In this document: one piece after another, positions 8,301-8,369 of the stretch
Layout: each line of letters opens with the position of its first letter
Numbering within the stretch: the stretch's first letter is position 1
Assembly (NCBI GenBank): GCA_023266455.1
Contig: JAHFQD010000065.1
Coordinates: 1-8,369, forward strand
Direction of reading: 5' to 3'
From: Candidatus Muproteobacteria bacterium
GTDB lineage: Bacteria > Pseudomonadota > Gammaproteobacteria > Acidiferrobacterales > Sulfurifustaceae
DNA length: 8,369 nt
Made by a program: the position numbers and the translations under genes
Notes under the pieces: generated by a model
The model's database searches: none
What the model was told of the DNA's origin: nothing
Seen by the model: the letters and a program-made list of their open reading frames with translations, nothing else

Positions 8301-8369
8301 TTCCGTCGCGATCGACGCCAGCGGCAATTTCGTCGTCACGTGGGAAGCGATGAACCAAGACGGCGACGG
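2329..8369 (+). CDS. Giant LEPR-XLL/DUF4347 protein with tandem seven-unit propeller blocks, 3' end missing
   Basis: One frame is open from ATG 2329 to the window edge, giving 2013 residues with no stop. Order: basic N-terminus (1-21); LEPR-XLL-like motif (22-34); Pro/Ala-rich linker (35-75); DUF4347 (about 76-247); repeat block 1 (255-636); cadherin-like domain (637-743); block 2 (753-1131); most of a second cadherin-like domain (1132-1226); first part of an Ig-like domain (1229-1264); block 3 (1270-1652); rest of that Ig-like domain (1653-1762); start of another copy (1765-1799); block 4 (1805 to the edge). There is no ordinary hydrophobic signal peptide and no RTX nonapeptide in the visible part. 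Families with this N-terminus are usually very large surface or secreted proteins, so the role is probably extracellular adhesion or binding; the ligand is unknown. The SecA-like ATPase and adaptor upstream may export it. The reading frame is certain, the function is inferred. Confidence 0.95.
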   Translation, partial: MPDKKQKGRREAIYSVGSGPVFEELESRLLLSADVAGAVADPTPVVEPAVIQQAELQSPPAVTQPASTAAAVESRKELVLIDPRVSDYGQFVSDLLTPRSDGREIEVVVLDPARDGIQQVTDALANRNDLSAVHLISHGAAGSFDLGNTQLNFESLLANATAIKQWGNALTDDADFMLYGCDITATSEGQSLVAALSRLTGADVAASDDVTGQQVLGGDWLLETQTGTIETAIAPSAQLQANWMGTLNVSAQGGETLVNTTTANVQDTSNNGRQANQVAMDANGNYVVVWRSDAQDGDGWGIYAKRFNSAGVAQGGEFRVNTTTVDNQTFPSVAMDASGNFVVTWASLNQDGSSTGVYAQRYNASGVSQGSEFRVNTTTANIQDDPAIAMSASGSFVIVWDSSNQDGDQFGVYGQRYNAAGVAQGGEFRINTTTLNTQDDVTVAMDASGNFVAVWESHDQDGSGDGIYGQRYNAAGVAQGGEFLINTETSNEQTLASVSMNATGDFVVAWQSLLQDGDSWGIYAQRYNSAGVAQGSEMLINVDTVGAQDNPNVTMRSSGGFIATWRGYTDGDGTGIYMREFGASGNAITGEVQVNTTTTNDELGVSAAIDNNGHLVVVWSGSGSGDTDGVFMQRYNVNSAPVITSNGGGVVANISLAENTAMITTVTATDADANTLTYSIIGGGDINFFAINSVTGVLTFASTPNFEDIRDANADNIYQVAVVVSDGHGGVDNQIINVTITGTNDAPVIIPSEVRVNTTTTNSQETEYQHREVTMDSNGNYVVVWISNAQDGSGYGIYARRYDTGGTAQGGEFRVNTTTANNQRNPSIAMDTNGNVVIVWESLAQDGSGWGIYGQRYNSAGVAQGGEFRVNTATASDQDDAAVAMDASGNFVVTWRSVAQDGDGYGIYAQRYNASGVAQGSEFRVNTTTVNDQETPSIAMDAAGNFVITWHSDAQDGNDLGVFAQRYNSSGVAQGGEFQVNTTTLDSQSDTSIAMNSSGFVITWMSYVQDSVNSYGVYGQRYNAAGVAQGGEFQINTTTMYDQEAPVVAMRPSGGFVVVWSSDGQDDDSSYGIFMREYDASGNALTGEILVNTTIPNDQIHASVAVDDNGHQVVVWSGNGTGDASGVFMYNPSVVIAENTTAVKTIVATDQDLPANTLTYSIAGGADAARFTINSSSGALSFSVAPDYDTPGDANANNIYEVIVQVSDGNGGTDTQSIIVTVTDVADNSAPVLTPISPTLPTITEDDVTNTGVQVSTLLGSGSITAQGSETRVNSTTSNTQETTPYDGAKRQVAMDANGNYVVVWQSNTQDGSGWGIYAQRYNASGVAQGGEFRVNTTTANDQEFAAIAMDPSGNFVVTWQSLGQDGSGAGIYAQRYNAAGVAQGGEFRVNTTTAGEQQESAIAMDASGNFVITWQSNGQDGSDWGIYGQRYNAAGVAQGSEFQVNTNTFEDQADSAIAMDASGNFVVVWESLDQDGSDYGIYGQRYNSAGVAQGGEFLVNTFTTGTQAESAVAMDANGNFAVVWVSHGQDGSGAGIYGQRYNASGVAQGSEFQASVTTANDQRDPMIAMRRSGGFFVAWEGDLQDGSGTGAYVRQFDASGNAITGEVLLNTTTSGNQYNPGVAVNDGGRLVAIWSGNGPGDADGVFTQRFRYSSVADADVYALQGVAITSAASPQWQYSTDGGSSWNAIGTVSNTSALLLRSADRVRFAPDSANGDSQSLTFRAWDQTSGTVGTKVDVSTNGNPTAFSTATDTASITVTAANDAPILTARNPTLPTITEDNVANSGTSVSSLLGGGSVSAQGGETRVNTFTAGLQETTNDDASRRQVAVDANGNFVIVWESMSQDGDNRGVYAQRYNAAGVAQGSEFRVNTYTTNDQSYSTVAMDASGNFVVVWNSYGEDGSNFGIYAQRYNAAGVAQGGEFRVNTFTTGIQSEGSIAMNASGNFVIVWTSNGQDGDGDGVYGQRYNAAGVAQGGEFRINTTTVDEQDDASVAIDASGNFVVTWEAMNQDGD
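2392..2430 (+). other. LEPR-XLL-like N-terminal motif
   Basis: Residues 22-34 read FEELESRLLLSAD, close to the F-x-x-LEPR-x-LLSAD motif found at the N-terminus of many giant bacterial repeat proteins. The proline of LEPR is serine here. It follows a basic segment (KKQKGRR, residues 4-10) and precedes a low-complexity Pro/Ala/Val linker. Its place at the very N-terminus, without a classical signal peptide, suggests a targeting or processing role; the motif itself is clear, the role is inferred. Confidence 0.82.
2554..3069 (+). other. DUF4347 domain
   Basis: Residues 76-247 match the DUF4347 pattern as remembered: KELVLIDPRV opening, EIEVVVLDPARDGIQQ, DLSAVHLISHG, a QWGNALTDDADFMLYGCDI segment, LTGADVAASDDVTG, GGDWLLE, and the closing ANWMGTL. 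The family sits near the N-terminus of large secreted repeat proteins. Its biochemical activity is not established. Conserved-looking His138 (in LISHG) and Cys181 (in LYGCD) are worth noting. Confidence 0.85.
3091..4236 (+). repeat. Repeat block 1: seven 55-residue units, probable beta-propeller
   Basis: Residues 255-636. The consensus unit is AMDASGNFVVVW, then QDGSG-x-GIY-x-QRYN, A-GVAQGGEF and RVNTTT. The core Trp falls at residues 290, 345, 400, 455, 510, 565 and 619, a spacing of 55, 55, 55, 55, 55 and 54. Units 6 and 7 differ from the rest: unit 6 has MRSSGGF and ASGNAITGE, unit 7 has DNNGHLVVVWSGSGSGD and no trailing EF-RVNTTT strand. A lone GGETLVNTTT strand precedes unit 1, as expected if the ring closes by pairing the two ends. 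The seven-fold count and the ends are seen; the propeller fold is inferred. Confidence 0.8.
4237..4557 (+). other. Cadherin-like domain 1
   Basis: Residues 637-743. It opens NSAPVITSNGG and continues with SLAENTAMITTVTATDAD, LTYSI, FFAINSVTGVLTF, NFEDIRDANADNIYQV, VSDGHGGVDNQ and INVTITGTNDAPV. The AEN, DAD, DANADN and final ND motifs are typical Ca2+ ligands of bacterial cadherin-like domains. It joins block 1 to block 2 and probably rigidifies the fibre when calcium is bound. Confidence 0.8.
4585..5721 (+). repeat. Repeat block 2: seven units, probable beta-propeller
   Basis: Residues 753-1131. The core Trp falls at 785, 840, 895, 950, 1004, 1060 and 1116. Unit 5 lacks one residue before its core strand (MNSSGFVITW, no Asn after Gly) and has an altered loop (QDSVNSYG in place of QDGSGWG). 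Unit 6 carries MRPSGGF and ASGNALTGE, and unit 7 VDDNGHQVVVWSGNGTGD, like the same units of block 1. Unit 7 ends at GVFM and runs straight into the next cadherin-like domain without the usual QRYN. The leading strand is EVRVNTTTTN. Confidence 0.8.
5722..6006 (+). other. Cadherin-like domain 2, first strand displaced
   Basis: Residues 1132-1226: VVIAENTTAVKTIVATDQD, NTLTYSI, ARFTINSSSGALSF, YDTPGDANANNIYEV, VSDGNGGTDTQ, IIVTVTDV. The calcium-ligand motifs match those of domain 1. The usual opening strand (APVITSNGG in domain 1) is missing here; a similar NDAPVI (residues 744-749) stands just before block 2 instead. This suggests that block 2 is inserted near the start of this domain. Confidence 0.75.
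6013..6120 (+). other. Ig-like 'WQYSTDGG' domain, N-terminal part
   Basis: Residues 1229-1264: SAPVLTPISPTLPTITEDD, then TGVQVSTLLGSGSI. This is the start of an Ig-like domain common in giant bacterial surface proteins, in which it normally continues directly into a D-D-x-x-ALEGIAIT segment. Here the sequence breaks off into repeat block 3, and the continuation appears at 7285. A related start recurs at residues 1765-1799. Confidence 0.7.
6136..7284 (+). repeat. Repeat block 3: seven units, probable beta-propeller
   Basis: Residues 1270-1652. This is the most regular block: the core Trp falls at 1305, 1360, 1415, 1470, 1525, 1580 and 1635, exactly 55 apart throughout. Unit 6 has MRRSGGF and ASGNAITGE, unit 7 has VNDGGRLVAIWSGNGPGD and ends GVFTQRF without the last strand. 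The leading strand is SETRVNSTTSN. It lies between the two parts of an Ig-like domain. Confidence 0.8.
7285..7614 (+). other. Ig-like 'WQYSTDGG' domain, C-terminal part
   Basis: Residues 1653-1762: SVADADVYALQGVAITSA, WQYSTDGGSSWNAIG, NTSALLLRSADRVRFAPD, LTFRAWDQTSGTVGTKVD, STATDTASITVTAANDAP. It completes the domain started at 6013. ADADVYALQGVAIT corresponds to the segment that normally follows LLG-x-x-I directly. Confidence 0.72.
7621..7725 (+). other. Second Ig-like domain start, apparently also interrupted
   Basis: Residues 1765-1799: APILTARNPTLPTITEDN, then SGTSVSSLLGGGSV. It closely matches residues 1230-1264 and again leads directly into SAQGGETRVNT and a repeat block. The remainder of the domain would be expected beyond the window after block 4. 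Confidence 0.65.
7741..8369 (+). repeat. Repeat block 4: first four units, cut by the window edge
   Basis: From residue 1805 to the edge. The core Trp falls at 1840, 1895, 1950 and 2005, exactly 55 apart; the fourth unit breaks off after QDGD. The leading strand is GETRVNTFTAG. If the pattern of the earlier blocks holds, three more units follow, the last two with the unit 6 and unit 7 signatures. Confidence 0.78.

Noticed and set aside
3091..8369. Regular repeats as a CRISPR array or satellite DNA
   Set aside because: The period is 165 bases, unlike CRISPR; the repeat keeps one frame and varies mostly synonymously, so it is coding.
3091..8369. RTX calcium-binding nonapeptides
   Set aside because: The Gly/Asp-rich loops (QDGSG, QDGDG) do not follow GG-x-G-x-D-x-U-x in tandem; they are loops of the 55-residue unit. 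RTX repeats could still occur beyond the edge.

Overview
The window looks like a high-GC Gram-negative chromosome, probably a proteobacterium. The reasons are a periplasmic adaptor of the HlyD/RND type, GC-rich codons, and a giant repeat protein of the LEPR-XLL/DUF4347 kind. No rRNA, tRNA or other lineage marker is present, so the assignment to a group is inference.

Layout, all on the + strand: (1) positions 2-1282 hold the 3' part of a SecA-like ATPase that runs in from the left edge and ends before most of the helical scaffold and wing of normal SecA; (2) 1317-2081 is a small periplasmic adaptor (membrane fusion) protein with a signal peptide, 34 bases downstream and probably in the same operon; (3) 2082-2328 is a visibly AT-richer gap that probably carries the promoter and leader of the next gene; (4) from 2329 to the right edge one reading frame stays open for 2013 codons. 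It encodes the N-terminal part of a giant surface or secreted protein. No other gene is supported; the long antisense ORFs over the repeats are shadows.

The giant protein begins with a short basic stretch and a LEPR-XLL-like motif (LESRLLLSAD), a Pro/Ala-rich linker and a DUF4347 domain. Its most striking feature follows: a repeat of 55 residues (165 bp) arranged in groups of exactly seven. Groups 1-3 are complete and group 4 is cut by the window edge after three full units and part of a fourth. Units 6 and 7 of each complete group have their own signatures, and unit 7 lacks the last strand, which a short strand before unit 1 could supply. This is the pattern expected of seven-bladed beta-propellers closed by a 'velcro' strand. 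The propellers are separated by, and in at least one clear case inserted inside, cadherin-like or Ig-like domains.

Together the three genes suggest a dedicated export route: an accessory minimal SecA, an adaptor, and a very large extracellular propeller/cadherin protein as the likely cargo. That link rests on gene order and family knowledge and is not shown directly by the sequence.
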